A stretch of 64,000 nt of DNA, from the NCBI GenBank assembly GCA_963726665.1, contig CAVSDW010000016.1:38598-102597 (forward strand). The letters run 5' to 3'. Under the pieces are notes generated by a model, which made no database searches, was not told the origin of the DNA, and saw only the letters and a list, made by a program, of their open reading frames with translations. This DNA is from RPQJ01 sp963726665 (lineage in GTDB: Bacteria; Pseudomonadota; Gammaproteobacteria; Steroidobacterales; Steroidobacteraceae). Made by a program: the position numbers and the translations under genes. Below are positions 39,657 through 49,269 of the stretch, piece by piece (position 1 is the stretch's first letter; the number at the start of each line of letters is the position of its first letter).

Positions 39657-41095
39657 CTCCGTTGCGCAGATTATTTCTGCGCTCGGGGGTCTTCGATCGC
39701 GCCTCCGGGAAGCCCGGGTGCCGTGGAAGGGCGCGCAGTATAGCGGCGCATTGCGGCGCGTCAACATCGGCGCGAGCCAACGGGTTTCCCTGCAAAACTT
39801 GACAAGCAGAAAGGCTGCGGAAAATAGGGGACAGTCCCCTATTTCCGAGCGTCCGGAAATAGGGGACTGTCCCCTATTTTCCGCGACGACCGTGACCCGG
39901 GCGACCCTGCGCTTCCCGACCTGGAATACGTGCGCCGTGCCGGCCGCAAAGCGCAGCGAGCCGTCCTCGACGCGTTCGCCATCCACCTTCACGGCGCCCT
40001 GCTTCAGCTGCCGGAAGGCGTCGCTCGTGCTGGCCACCAGCCCCGCGGCCTTGAGCAGGTTGGCGATGCCCATGCCCTCGGCGCCCGCCCGCAGCGTGAC
40101 CTCGGCCAGTGTCCTCGGGCAGCGCGCCCTGCTGGAACCGCGCGATGAATGCGTCCCTCGCCCGCTCGCCGCTGCCGGCTCCGTGGAAACGCTCCACGAT
40201 CTCCATGCCGAGCTCGAACTTCACGTCGCGGGGATTGCGGCCGCCGGCGACCTCGGCCTTCAGCCGCTCGAGGTCGGACGTTGGGCCGGAACGAGAGCAG
40301 GTCGAAATAGCGCCACATGAGGTCGTCGGACACCGACATCAGCTTGCCGAACATGTCGTCGGGCGCCTCCGCGATGCCGATGTAGTTGCCGAGCGACTTC
40401 GACATCTTGTTGACGCCGTCGAGCCCCTCGAGCAGCGGCATGGTCATGACCACCTGCGGCTCCTGGCCGTAGGCTTCCTGCAATTGCCGCCCGACCAGCA
40501 GGTTGAATTTCTGGTCGGTGCCGCCGAGTTCCACGTCCGCCCGCAGCGCCACGGAGTCGTAGCCCTGCACCAGCGGGTAGAGGAACTCATGGATCGCGAT
40601 CGGCTGACCGGAGCGGTAGCGCTTGGAGAAGTCGTCGCGCTCCAGCATGCGCGCGACCGTGTGCCGCGCCGCGAGCTGGATCATCCCCGCGGCGCCCATC
40701 TTCTCCATCCAGCGCGAGTTGAAGTCCACCCGCGTCAGCGTCGGGTCGAGGATCTTGAAGATCTGCGCCTCGTAGGTCGCGGCGTTCGCGCGCACGTCGT
40801 CCGGCGTGAGCGGCGGGCGCGTCGCATTGCGGCCGGTCGGGTCGCCGATGAGCCCCGTGAAGTCGCCGATCAGGAAGGTCACCTCGTGGCCGAGCCGCTG
40901 GAACAGCGCCATCTTGTTGATGAGCACCGTGTGCCCGAGGTGCAGGTCGGGCGCGGTCGGGTCGAAGCCCGCCTTGATGCGCAGCGGCCGGCCGGCCGCG
41001 AGTTTCTTCTCCAGGTCTGCTTCCAGCAGGATTTCCGAGGTTCCGCGGCGCAGTTCCGCGAGTTGTTCCTGAACGGGCAGCATCGTGGTGGTCAC
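39630..41095 (-). CDS. tyrS: Tyrosyl-tRNA synthetase (two frameshifts, REP-derived tail)
   Basis: Charges tRNA-Tyr in the cytoplasm. Class I motifs are present: DLHLGHTVL (HIGH type) and VNKMSKSLG (KMSKS), with YDSVALRADVELGGTDQKFN. The frame changes near 40281 (before SDLERLKAEVAGGRNP) and near 40110 (before LAEVTLRAGAEGMG); with these corrected the S4-like RNA-binding domain is complete (FRQLKQGAVKVDGERV, then HVFQVGKRRVARVTVV). After RVTVV the frame enters the REP element and stays open to 39630, adding about 85 residues of doubtful value. The usual protein ends near 39887. Both breaks in an essential gene indicate sequence errors. Confidence 0.85.
39817..39884. repeat. REP-like double palindrome, 30-bp perfect inverted repeat
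   Basis: Two 30-base arms (39817-39846 and 39855-39884) are exact reverse complements around an 8-base spacer GAGCGTCC. Each arm itself contains the palindrome GGGGACAGTCCCC flanked by AAATA/TATTT, so four stems are possible. This is the form of mobile REP/BIME elements. It lies at the very end of tyrS. No transposase of the RAYT type is seen nearby. Confidence 0.9.
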
Positions 41096-41240
41096 TCGGC
41101 TTGGGGCGGCCGGCGGACTGTAGGGGGTTCACACCGGGCAGGCAATCGGCGGGCCGGCGCGAGAAGGCCGTCACAGTCCCGTCATCTTCTTCGCAACTGG
41201 CTGTCCGGACTGGAAAAAACTTCGCTCCAGAGGTTGACTC

Positions 41241-42623
41241 GTGGCGTCTGCGCAACTACCTTACGCCCACTTTCAGCGCGGGGACTGCCACTTGCGAATC
41301 ACCGATCTCGACAACCGCGGCCTCGCCGCATCGACCACCGATGTCGCCGGCCGGCGCCGCTGGTTTGCCGCAGGCATGAGCCTGCCCCTGCTGGCCGCCG
41401 CCATTGCGCTCGCGCTCGTGCGTACGCCGGCGACCGATACTCCCGCACCCGTCGACTTGACCGCACTTGCGGCGACCACCAGTGCCGAACCGGCTTACAC
41501 GGCGGACGACGGCCCCGACAGCGTCGAGGTCACGGTCCAGCGCGACGACACGCTCGACCAGATTTTCCGCTCGGTCGGCATCGACCTCCGGACACTCGCC
41601 GAACTGCGCACGCTGCCCGAGGTGCGCAAGGCGATCGACCTCCTGCGTCCCGGCGACACGATCACGCTCACGCACGCCGGTGGCGTGCTGCAGTCGCTCA
41701 ACCGGCAGATCAGCGACACGCTCACGCTCCAGGTCTCCCGCGCCGGCGACGAGTTCGCAGTCAACTACGTGGAGAACCCGCTCGAGACCGAGATCACCGC
41801 GCATCGTGCGCGCATCGATTCGTCGCTCTTCGAGGCTGGCCAGAAGGCCGGCATCTCGTCGCGCACGATCATGACGCTTGCCAACCAGATCTTCGGCTTC
41901 GACATCGACTTCGCGCTCGACATCCGCCGCGGCGACGAATTCAACGTGCTCTACGAGCAGAAGTACCAGGACGGTCGCTACGTCAGCGACGGCCGCGTGC
42001 TCGCCGCCGAGTTCACCAACCAGGGCAAGACGCACCGCGCGGTGTGGTTCGAGTCGAAGGACGGCGAGGTGCAGGGATACTTCACCCCGGACGGCCACGG
42101 CATGCGCAAGGCGTTCCTGCGCGCACCGCTCGACTTCACTCGCATCAGCTCGGGCTTCAACAGCCACCGGCTGCACCCGATCCTCGGGATCGTGCGTGCG
42201 CACAAGGGCACCGACTACGCCGCACCGACCGGCACGCCGATCTGGTCCGCCGGCGCCGGCCGCGTCCAGTTCGCGGGCCGCAAGGGCGGCTACGGCAACG
42301 TGGTGATCATCGATCACGGCAAGGGCATCTCGACGGTGTACGGACACATGTCGCGCTTCGCCCGCACGCTGCGCGTCGGCCGTCCCGTGGGCCAGGGCGA
42401 CACCATCGGCTACGTCGGCATGACCGGCGCGGCGACCGGCCCGCACCTTCACTACGAATACCGCGTGAACGGCGTGCAGAAGAACCCGGCAACGCTCCCG
42501 CTGCCACGCACCGAGATCCCGTCGAAGTACGTGGCCGAGTTCCGCTCGCAGGCCGAGGTCGCCCTCGCCAAGCTCGACCTCACGAGCGGCCCCACGACCG
42601 ACCGACGGCTCGCAAGTCGCTGA
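41241..42623 (+). CDS. M23-family murein endopeptidase (MepM-like)
   Basis: A 460-residue envelope protein. After a basic start comes a membrane helix (about 45-61, AGMSLPLLAAAIALAL), an OapA/LysM-like domain (about 90-175, VTVQRDDTLDQIFRSVGIDL), a central domain, and the LasA/M23 peptidase domain at 300-420. This has SSGFNSHRLHPILGIVRAHKG (first zinc His and Asp region in HKGTDYAAPTGTPI), VIIDHGKGISTVYGHMSR and ATGPHLHYEYRVNG with the last zinc ligands. It cleaves peptidoglycan cross-links to allow growth. The start is uncertain (GTG at 41241 or a later codon). It is divergent from tyrS, a common gammaproteobacterial pair. Confidence 0.88.
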   Translation: MASAQLPYAHFQRGDCHLRITDLDNRGLAASTTDVAGRRRWFAAGMSLPLLAAAIALALVRTPATDTPAPVDLTALAATTSAEPAYTADDGPDSVEVTVQRDDTLDQIFRSVGIDLRTLAELRTLPEVRKAIDLLRPGDTITLTHAGGVLQSLNRQISDTLTLQVSRAGDEFAVNYVENPLETEITAHRARIDSSLFEAGQKAGISSRTIMTLANQIFGFDIDFALDIRRGDEFNVLYEQKYQDGRYVSDGRVLAAEFTNQGKTHRAVWFESKDGEVQGYFTPDGHGMRKAFLRAPLDFTRISSGFNSHRLHPILGIVRAHKGTDYAAPTGTPIWSAGAGRVQFAGRKGGYGNVVIIDHGKGISTVYGHMSRFARTLRVGRPVGQGDTIGYVGMTGAATGPHLHYEYRVNGVQKNPATLPLPRTEIPSKYVAEFRSQAEVALAKLDLTSGPTTDRRLASR

Positions 42624-42726
42624 GCGCGGTATTACCCTGATCTCGTGACGGTGCGGCCGGCATTCGTCGCCGGCTCGTAACATTGCCGTGCGATGCCGGG
42701 CGCAGCCGCTTCACGGACGCCACGGC

Positions 42727-44790
42727 ATGACCGACAACCCGCTCAAATCGCCGGAGCTCTACATCAACCGGGAACTGTCGTTCCTGGAGTTCAACCGCCG
42801 CGTCCTCGCGCAGGCGGAGGATCCCGCCGTGCCGCTGCTCGAGCGGATCCGCTTCCTCGCGATCTCGTGCAACAACCTCGACGAGTTCTTCGAGATCCGC
42901 GTGGCGGGACTCAAGCAGCTCCACGAACTCGGCACGCGCGGCAGCGGGCCGGACGGCATGGACGTGGACGCGCAGCTCGCGGCGATCCGCGCGGAGTCCC
43001 TGCGGCTCGTCGCCGCGCAATACGCGCTGCTGAACGACAGCCTGCAGCCCGAATTGCATGCGCAAGGCATCCACATGCTGCGCGCAGCGGAGTGGACGCC
43101 CGGCCAGGTCGAGTGGGTCGGGACCTATTTCGACCGCGAGGTCGAGCCTGTGCTCACGCCGATGGGACTCGACCCCGCGCGGCCGTTCCCGCGCATCCAG
43201 AACAAGAGCCTGAACTTCGCCGTCGAGCTCACGGGCAGCGATGCCTTCGGGCGCGTCGCGCCACTTGCGATCGTGCAGGTGCCCCGCTCGCTGCCGCGCA
43301 TCCTGCGACTCCCGTCCGACGACCCGTCACGCATCGAGCTCACGTACCTCTCGCAGTTGATCCAGCACTTCGTCGACCGCCTTTTCACGGGCATGCGCGT
43401 CACGGGCTGCCACCAGTTCCGCGTCACGCGCAACGCCGAGCTCTGGGTGGACGACGAGGAGACGGAGGACCTGCTGCGCGCCGTCGAGGGCGAACTCGAC
43501 TCGCGCCGCTACGGCGACGCGGTCCGGCTCGAGACGCGCATGGACTGCCCGCCGCCCCTGCGTGACTTCCTGCTCGAGCGTTTCGAACTCGGCCCCGACG
43601 ACCACTTTGCGGTGGACGGCCCGGTGAACCTGCATCGCCTGATGGCCGTCCACGACCTCGTCGACCGCAGGGAACTCAAGTACCCGCCGTTCGTGCCGGC
43701 AGTGCCCCGGCGGTTCGCGGGACGTGCGGACCTCTTCGAGGCGATCCGCGAGAAGGACGTCCTGCTGCACCATCCGTTCCACAGCTTCGCGCCCGTCGTC
43801 GACTTCCTCAGGCAGGCCGCAACGGATCCGCAGGTGCTTGCGATCAAGCAGACGCTTTACCGCGCGGGCGCCGACTCGCCGGTCGTCGACGCACTGCTCG
43901 CCGCCGCGCGGGCGGGCAAGGAAGTGACGGTCGTCATCGAGCTGCTGGCGAGGTTCGAGGAGGCCGCCAACATCGAGCTCGCGAACCGGCTGCAGGAGGC
44001 CGGCGCCCACGTCCTGTACGGCGTCGTGGGGTACAAGACCCACGCCAAGCTGATCATGGTCGTGCGCCGCGAGGCGGACCGGCTGCGCCGCTACTGCCAC
44101 CTCGGCACCGGCAACTACCACCCGCAGACGACGCGCCAGTACACGGACTACGGCCTCTTCACCAGCGACGAGGCGATCGGCGAGGACCTGCACGAGCTGT
44201 TCCTGCAGCTCACGAGCCCGACGCGCATCGCGCGGATGCGGCGCATCCTGCAGGCGCCGTTCACGCTGCACGAGGCGATGCTCGAGAAGACTCGGCGCGA
44301 GATCGAGCATGCCCGCGCCGGCCGGCCGGCGCGGATCATTGCCAAGATGAATTCCCTGATCGAGCCGCAGATCGTCCGCGCGCTCTACGAGGCGTCCATC
44401 GCGGGCGTGCAGGTGGACCTGATCGTCCGCGGCATCTGCTCGCTCCGACCGGGCATCCCCGGCATTTCGGAAAATATCCGGGTCCGCTCGATCGTCGGTC
44501 GCTTCCTCGAGCACACGCGCGTCTATCATTTCCACAACGGCGGCGACGCGGAGACCTTCTGCGCGAGCGCCGACTGGATGGAAAGGAATTTCTTCCGGCG
44601 CATCGAGGTGTGCTTCCCGGTTCGACGCAACAGTCACAAGGCCCGCGTGCTCGCGGACCTCGCGCTCTACCTGGCGGACAACTGCGATGCCTGGGCACTG
44701 CGCGCGGACGGGAGCTACGCGCGCCTCACACCGGGCGATGCAGAACCGGTCGTGGCGCAGCTCGCGCTGCTCGAGACGCTGGCCGACTGA
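42727..44790 (+). CDS. ppk1: Polyphosphate kinase 1
   Basis: Polymerises ATP gamma-phosphates into polyphosphate. The 687-residue length fits PPK1. It shows the N-terminal domain (YINRELSFLEFNRRVLAQA), ISCNNLDEFFEIRVAGL, the middle region HHPFHSFAPVVDFLRQAA, YKTHAKLIMVVRRE with the phosphorylated-histidine motif, HLGTGNYHPQTTRQYTDYGL and the second HKD-like motif TRVYHFHNGG. The ATG at 42727 precedes the conserved TDNPLKSPELYINREL; an earlier in-frame ATG is unlikely. It converges with ppx 9 bases away, so both polyphosphate genes sit together. Confidence 0.95.
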   Translation: MTDNPLKSPELYINRELSFLEFNRRVLAQAEDPAVPLLERIRFLAISCNNLDEFFEIRVAGLKQLHELGTRGSGPDGMDVDAQLAAIRAESLRLVAAQYALLNDSLQPELHAQGIHMLRAAEWTPGQVEWVGTYFDREVEPVLTPMGLDPARPFPRIQNKSLNFAVELTGSDAFGRVAPLAIVQVPRSLPRILRLPSDDPSRIELTYLSQLIQHFVDRLFTGMRVTGCHQFRVTRNAELWVDDEETEDLLRAVEGELDSRRYGDAVRLETRMDCPPPLRDFLLERFELGPDDHFAVDGPVNLHRLMAVHDLVDRRELKYPPFVPAVPRRFAGRADLFEAIREKDVLLHHPFHSFAPVVDFLRQAATDPQVLAIKQTLYRAGADSPVVDALLAAARAGKEVTVVIELLARFEEAANIELANRLQEAGAHVLYGVVGYKTHAKLIMVVRREADRLRRYCHLGTGNYHPQTTRQYTDYGLFTSDEAIGEDLHELFLQLTSPTRIARMRRILQAPFTLHEAMLEKTRREIEHARAGRPARIIAKMNSLIEPQIVRALYEASIAGVQVDLIVRGICSLRPGIPGISENIRVRSIVGRFLEHTRVYHFHNGGDAETFCASADWMERNFFRRIEVCFPVRRNSHKARVLADLALYLADNCDAWALRADGSYARLTPGDAEPVVAQLALLETLAD

Positions 44791-44799
44791 CCCGGCCGA

Positions 44800-46305
44800 T
44801 CAGCTCGCGCGCAGCCGGAAACCGACCGTGCGGAGGTGTTCGACCTCCTGCTCGAGATCCGCCTCGGTGAGCGGGTGCTCCGCGAGCCAGCCCTTCGGGA
44901 ACTCGAGTTCGAGCGACCGGCCCCGGACCGCGAGGTCGACCTTGGGCAGCGAGCGCGGACCGCGACCGCGGTTCAGGAGCACGGCCAGGCGCAGCAGCAC
45001 GACCAGGAATGCGGATTTCACGTGCCAGGGCGGCACCAGCGACTCGCAGGGGTCGAGGTCCAGCCTGCGCCGATGGGCGCCGACGAGCACCGAGAGCAGG
45101 CGCTGCTCCTCGCGCGGGAAGCCCGGCATGTCGGCGTGCTCGAGCAGGTAGGCGCCGTGCCTGTGGTACTGGGCGTGGGCGATGTCGAGCCCGATCTCGT
45201 GCAGCCGCGCGGCCCAGCGCAACACGAGTTCCGCAAGCGGCTCCTCGAGCGCCCAGGGTTCGCGGACCTGCCGCAGGAAACCGAGCGCAGTCGCCTCGAC
45301 ACGATCGGCCTGCGCCGTGTCCACGTGGAAGCGGCCCTCCATGGAGCGGACGCTGCGCACGCGGGCATCCTCGGACGTGAGCCGCCCGAGCAGGTCGTAC
45401 AGCAGCCCCTCGCGCAGCGCGCCGTCCGCCACCCGCAGCGTCTCGATTCCGAGCATGTCGAACGCCTCGACCATGATCGCGAGCCCGCCCGGCAGGATCT
45501 CCTGTCGGTCGGAGGTCAGGCCCGGCAGCTTGAGGCGGTCCACGCGGCCGGCGCGCAGGCACTCGCCGAGCATCCAGTCGACGCCCTCGCGGGTAATCTC
45601 GCCGCTCGGCGCACCACGCTCGGTGAGCACGTCGCTCACGGAGCGCATCGTCCCCGACGAGCCGAACGCCGCGTCCCACTCCGAGCGGCGGAACCGCGCC
45701 ATGACCGGCTCGAACTCGAGCTGCGCGGCAGTGCGGGCACGCTTCATGCGCTTCTCGGTGATCTCGCCGTCGGCGAAATAGGCGTCCATCAACGTCACGC
45801 AGCCGATGTACAGGCTCTCGAGCCGCCGCGCCGCCAGCCCCTCGCCGATGACGAGCTCGGTGCTGCCGCCGCCGATGTCGATGACCAGCCGGTGGCCGCC
45901 TTCGGTCGGCGTCGTGCGCGCGACACCGTGGTAGATGAGTCGCGCCTCTTCGACGCCCGAGATGATCTCGATCGGATGGCCGAGCGCCTCGCGCGCGCGG
46001 TCGAGAAACGCTCCTTTGCGCTTCGCCTTGCGCAGGGTATTGGTGCCGACCACCCGGACGCGCCCTGCTTTCACGTCGCGCAGCCGCTGCCCGAAGCGCT
46101 CCAGGCACTCGAGCGCGCGCGTGGTGGACTCGCGATTGAGGCGGCCCTGCTCGTCCAGCCCCGCGGCGAGGCGCACCGGCTCGCGCAGGCGATCGACGAT
46201 GGTGAGCTGGCCGTGCGAGTAGCGCGCGACGACCATGTGGAAGCTGTTGGACCCGAGGTCTACAGCCGCGAGGACGTCGGGCAGGGAGGCGTCGGGACGG
46301 GCCAT
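44800..46305 (-). CDS. ppx: Exopolyphosphatase
   Basis: Releases phosphate from polyphosphate chain ends, opposing ppk1. The 501-residue ASKHA-fold enzyme has DLGSNSFHMVVARY (residues 16-29), VVGTNTLRKAKRKGAFL, the catalytic GVEEARLIYHGV and phosphate loop IDIGGGSTELVIG, then the GSSGTMRSVSDVL segment, and a C-terminal HD-like region (LHEIGLDIAHAQYHRHGAYLL). It starts 7 bases after the erpA gene ends on the same strand, so it may be co-transcribed with erpA. Confidence 0.94.
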   Translation of the reverse strand: MARPDASLPDVLAAVDLGSNSFHMVVARYSHGQLTIVDRLREPVRLAAGLDEQGRLNRESTTRALECLERFGQRLRDVKAGRVRVVGTNTLRKAKRKGAFLDRAREALGHPIEIISGVEEARLIYHGVARTTPTEGGHRLVIDIGGGSTELVIGEGLAARRLESLYIGCVTLMDAYFADGEITEKRMKRARTAAQLEFEPVMARFRRSEWDAAFGSSGTMRSVSDVLTERGAPSGEITREGVDWMLGECLRAGRVDRLKLPGLTSDRQEILPGGLAIMVEAFDMLGIETLRVADGALREGLLYDLLGRLTSEDARVRSVRSMEGRFHVDTAQADRVEATALGFLRQVREPWALEEPLAELVLRWAARLHEIGLDIAHAQYHRHGAYLLEHADMPGFPREEQRLLSVLVGAHRRRLDLDPCESLVPPWHVKSAFLVVLLRLAVLLNRGRGPRSLPKVDLAVRGRSLELEFPKGWLAEHPLTEADLEQEVEHLRTVGFRLRAS

Positions 46306-46312
46306 TCCCCCA

Positions 46313-46678
46313 TCAGGCCGAGAAGGACGACCCGCAGCCGCAGGTCGTCGTCGCGTTGGGATTCCGGATCACGAACTGCGCGCCCTCGAGATCCTCCTTG
46401 TAGTCGATCTCGGCGCCCGCGAGGTACTGGAAGCTCATCGGGTCGATGAGCAGCTTGACGCCCTGGTTCTCGACGCAGGTGTCACCCTCTTCCTCGTTCT
46501 CGTCGAACGTGAAGCCGTACTGGAAGCCGGAGCATCCGCCCCCGGACACGAAGACCCGCAGCTTGAGGTTGGGATTGCCTTCCTCGCGGATGAGCTCGCT
46601 CACCTTGACGGCGGCCGTGTCCGTGAAGACCAGGGCCGACTCGGCGGCGGCATCGTCAGGTTCGTGCAACTGGGTCAT
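46313..46678 (-). CDS. erpA: Iron-sulfur cluster insertion protein ErpA
   Basis: An A-type Fe-S carrier of 121 residues that delivers clusters to targets such as IspG and respiratory enzymes. The three ligating cysteines are in GGGCSGFQYGF and the C-terminal TTCGCGSSFSA. The N-terminal 15 residues are an acidic extension. It lies between the DUF6776 gene and ppx on the minus strand. The many Fe-S and heme proteins of this window would draw on it. Confidence 0.95.
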   Translation of the reverse strand: MTQLHEPDDAAAESALVFTDTAAVKVSELIREEGNPNLKLRVFVSGGGCSGFQYGFTFDENEEEGDTCVENQGVKLLIDPMSFQYLAGAEIDYKEDLEGAQFVIRNPNATTTCGCGSSFSA

Positions 46679-46737
46679 CGGCTGGGGCGCTCCGTCGGTT
46701 CAGCGGAGCGCGAATTCTACCACCCCGGGCCCGGGGC

Positions 46738-47535
46738 TCACCGAACGCTTCCCCGGGGCGGTTCGGACGGCGGCGCGGGATCGCCGATCTCGGCTTCCGT
46801 GACCTTCCAGGGAAACGACTGCCGCACGGGCGAACGTTCGCGCCCCGACTTGACGCTGATCTCGACCTCGAATGGCTGGAATCCGTCCGGCAGGACCACC
46901 GCCCGCTCGATGGTCTGGAAATACCGGAACGAAAACGGCAACTCCGCGTGCGGCTTGCCGAGCAACTGGCCGAGCGAGTAGCGCGTCGGCCGGGCGCCCT
47001 CCATGCCCTGGATCACGACCTGTACCAGGCCCGAGACGTTGCCGTCCTGGCGCATGGCCTGGATCAGCGTGACCTCGATCACGAACTCACGCGGCTGCGT
47101 TCCCGGCCGGACGGCAAATCGTTGTATGCGCAGGCCCTGCACGCCGTCGGCAGGAGACACGATGCTGCGGTAGAAGGCCAGGTCGTCACCCTGCCGGGCG
47201 AGCCTGGATTGCAGGTCGCCGAGCGTGCGCTCCACCTGGCCGTAGGCCTCGCGGTCGAGCCGCCTCGCCATTTCCAGTTCGGATACCTTGGCGTTCAGCT
47301 TGGCGTTACGGGCCTCGAGTCGCGCGAGTTGCGCCTCGAGCGTGCGACGCGCGCGTGCACCGGCCGCTGCGTCGTAGCCGGCGGCATCCTGGCCCTGCCA
47401 GCGCCCGAGCCAGAACGCAGTGGCAGCAACGAGGAGCATTGCCGCGATCCACGGCCAGCGCCGAAGCCACGGCGACCCCGCCGCCTGCAGGGGCGTGTAG
47501 ACCTGTGGGGGCGGGTCGATCGGGGCGTCGGCCAC
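46738..47535 (-). CDS. DUF6776-like membrane-anchored coiled-coil protein
   Basis: 265 residues: cytoplasmic Pro-rich start, one helix (about 27-46, WPWIAAMLLVAATAFWLGRW), a coiled coil (about 60-110, LEAQLARLEARNAKLNAKVS), and a beta-rich C-terminal domain (LQSRLARQGDDLAFYRSIVSP onward). This matches the DUF6776 family often found by erpA in gammaproteobacteria; function unknown. I chose the GTG at 47535, which overlaps the rppH stop (TAGTG), over the longer open frame that runs inside rppH. Confidence 0.75.
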   Translation of the reverse strand: MADAPIDPPPQVYTPLQAAGSPWLRRWPWIAAMLLVAATAFWLGRWQGQDAAGYDAAAGARARRTLEAQLARLEARNAKLNAKVSELEMARRLDREAYGQVERTLGDLQSRLARQGDDLAFYRSIVSPADGVQGLRIQRFAVRPGTQPREFVIEVTLIQAMRQDGNVSGLVQVVIQGMEGARPTRYSLGQLLGKPHAELPFSFRYFQTIERAVVLPDGFQPFEVEISVKSGRERSPVRQSFPWKVTEAEIGDPAPPSEPPRGSVR

Positions 47536-48146
47536 TACTCGGCGGCCCCTTCGGGCACCTGGCTGGTCGAGCGCCGCGTCGCGCCTCCCGCGCTCCCCGG
47601 GTCGGGCCCTGAGGGCCCTCGCAGCAGGTCCTCCGACCACCACTCCGGGTACGGCGGCGGGCCGCCTGGAAACGCGGTTCCCGCAAGTTCGCCCAGCGCT
47701 CGCGCATACACCGGGCGCTTGAAATAGATGACTTCACGGACCGGGGACCAGTAGTCCACCCAGCGCCAGGCGTCGAACTCCGGCTTCGACGTGGCGTCGA
47801 ACCGCAGGCGATCGTCGCCGCCGATCATGCGCAGCAGGAACCAGCGCTGTTTCTGGCCGATGCACAGTGGCCGCGAGCGGCGCCTCACGAACTGGCGTGG
47901 CAGCCGGTATCGGAGCCACTGCCGGGTGACGGCCAGCAGCTCGACGTCGGCCTCGCCGAGCCCGACCTCCTCGTGGAGCTCGCGGAACAGCGCCTCCTCG
48001 GGCGACTCGTTCCGCTGCACGCCGCCTTGCGGAAACTGCCAACCGCGGCCGTCACTGCGGCTGCCGAGGAAGACTTCGCCACTGTCGCGGATCAGCACGA
48101 TTCCGACGTTGGCGCGAAATCCCTGCGCGTCGATGAAATCGGTCAT
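47535..48146 (-). CDS. rppH: RNA pyrophosphohydrolase
   Basis: Removes pyrophosphate from mRNA 5' ends and so opens them to RNase E. The 203-residue product starts MTDFIDAQGFRANVGIVL, exactly as RppH proteins do, so the ATG at 48146 is firm. The Nudix box is GGVQRNESPEEALFRELHEEVGL, split here as GGVQRNESPEEALF and RELHEEVGL. The C-terminal 40 residues (PPPYPEWWSEDLLRG onward) are an extension beyond the 176-residue E. coli enzyme. It is coupled to the downstream DUF6776 gene. Confidence 0.95.
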   Translation of the reverse strand: MTDFIDAQGFRANVGIVLIRDSGEVFLGSRSDGRGWQFPQGGVQRNESPEEALFRELHEEVGLGEADVELLAVTRQWLRYRLPRQFVRRRSRPLCIGQKQRWFLLRMIGGDDRLRFDATSKPEFDAWRWVDYWSPVREVIYFKRPVYARALGELAGTAFPGGPPPYPEWWSEDLLRGPSGPDPGSAGGATRRSTSQVPEGAAE

Positions 48147-48275
48147 TGATCCGTAAGTTACCGACTTTTCTGAGCTTTTCATATCGTCATCGTCCGAAAC
48201 CGGGGGCCACCGCCGACGGCGCCTTGTAGAGGCGGGTGGCGACACCTAACCTTCCCGGGCCCCGGAGCGACCTGC

Positions 48276-49259
48276 ATGAATCACCGCCTTCCCCTCCCCG
48301 CCGCGCTCGCCCTGCTCGCCCTCGTCACAGTGGCGCTGCTCGGGCTGTCGCTTGCGGTGGGCAGCTTCAAACTGGGGCCGCTCGAAATTCTCGAGGCCCT
48401 GCACTCGAGCACGCCCTCGCTCGCCCGCGACGTGGTGCTCGAATTGCGACTGCCGCGAGCGATGTCCGCGATGGCCGTCGGCGGGCTGCTGGCGCTTTCG
48501 GGAGCGCTGCTCCAGGTACTGCTGCGCAACCCGCTCGCGGACCCATACGTACTCGGCATCTCGGGTGGGGCGTCCGTGTTCGCGCTGCTCGCGATCATGG
48601 TCGGCCTGCCCATCGCGGGCGTGGACGGCGCGGCCGCGCTCGGCGCCTTCGCGACCTGCGTGCTGGTGTTCGCGCTTGCCCAGGGCCGCGGCGGGTGGAC
48701 GCCGACGAGGCTGCTGCTCACCGGCATCGTGGTCGCCGCAGGCACGGGATCGATCGTGAGCCTGCTGCTTGCGACCAGTGACGATGCGGGCCTGCGCGGC
48801 ATGGTCTTCTGGCTGCTCGGGGACCTCTCGCGGGCGCAGGGCTGGCCGTGGCTCATGGCGCTGCTCGGCCTCGCGACTGTCGGTGGCGCCGCACTCGGCC
48901 GGCATCTGAACGTGCTTGCCCGCGGCGCCACTCAGGCCGCGAGCGTGGGCCTCGACGTGCGCCGATTCCAGGTGCTGCTCTTCGTGCTGAGCTCGGTGCT
49001 CACGGGCGTGGCGGTGAGCACGGCCGGAAGCATCGGCTTCGTCGGGCTGGTGACTCCGCACCTCGTCAGGCTCACGCTCGGCAGCGACAACCGGGTGGTG
49101 CTGCCGGTCTCGGCGCTGCTCGGCGGCGTCCTGCTCATGGCTGCGGACCTTGCCTCGCGCACACTGATCGCGCCGCGCCAGCTGCCGGTGGGCGCACTCA
49201 CCGCGCTGGTCGGGGTCCCGATCTTCCTGCTGCTGATGTCCCGGCAGCGCCCGTCGTGA
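48276..49259 (+). CDS. btuC: Vitamin B12 ABC transporter permease (BtuC/FecCD family)
   Basis: A 327-residue inner-membrane permease with about ten helices. FecCD/BtuC landmarks are ELRLPRAMSAMAVGGLLALSG, LLRNPLADPYVLGISGGAS, GVAVSTAGSIGFVGLVTPHLVR and the coupling region before RQLPVGALTALVGVPIFL. The family handles siderophores or cobalamin; I favour cobalamin because btuD, btuF and a riboswitch-controlled btuB lie within 13 kb. The ATPase gene is 3.7 kb downstream, not adjacent, with tyrA, the cyclase and pdxH in between. I see no B12 riboswitch in the 129 bases before it. Confidence 0.85.
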   Translation: MNHRLPLPAALALLALVTVALLGLSLAVGSFKLGPLEILEALHSSTPSLARDVVLELRLPRAMSAMAVGGLLALSGALLQVLLRNPLADPYVLGISGGASVFALLAIMVGLPIAGVDGAAALGAFATCVLVFALAQGRGGWTPTRLLLTGIVVAAGTGSIVSLLLATSDDAGLRGMVFWLLGDLSRAQGWPWLMALLGLATVGGAALGRHLNVLARGATQAASVGLDVRRFQVLLFVLSSVLTGVAVSTAGSIGFVGLVTPHLVRLTLGSDNRVVLPVSALLGGVLLMAADLASRTLIAPRQLPVGALTALVGVPIFLLLMSRQRPS

Positions 49260-49269
49260 GCGCCGCGAT

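Noticed and set aside
39817..39884. Terminator of tyrS
   Set aside because: The stems are symmetrical and repeated as in REP/BIME elements, and no T run follows. It may still reduce read-through, but its form is that of a mobile repeat.
40109..42640. Long plus-strand open frame of 843 codons across tyrS and the M23 gene
   Set aside because: It is the complement and alternate frame of two recognised genes; its residues are dominated by R, H, P and A, as in GC-rich shadow frames.
48147..48275. Second cobalamin riboswitch before btuC
   Set aside because: The gap is only 129 bases and lacks the GCCCCCGCAAC core. A hairpin at 48206-48240 is present but has no B12-box sequence.
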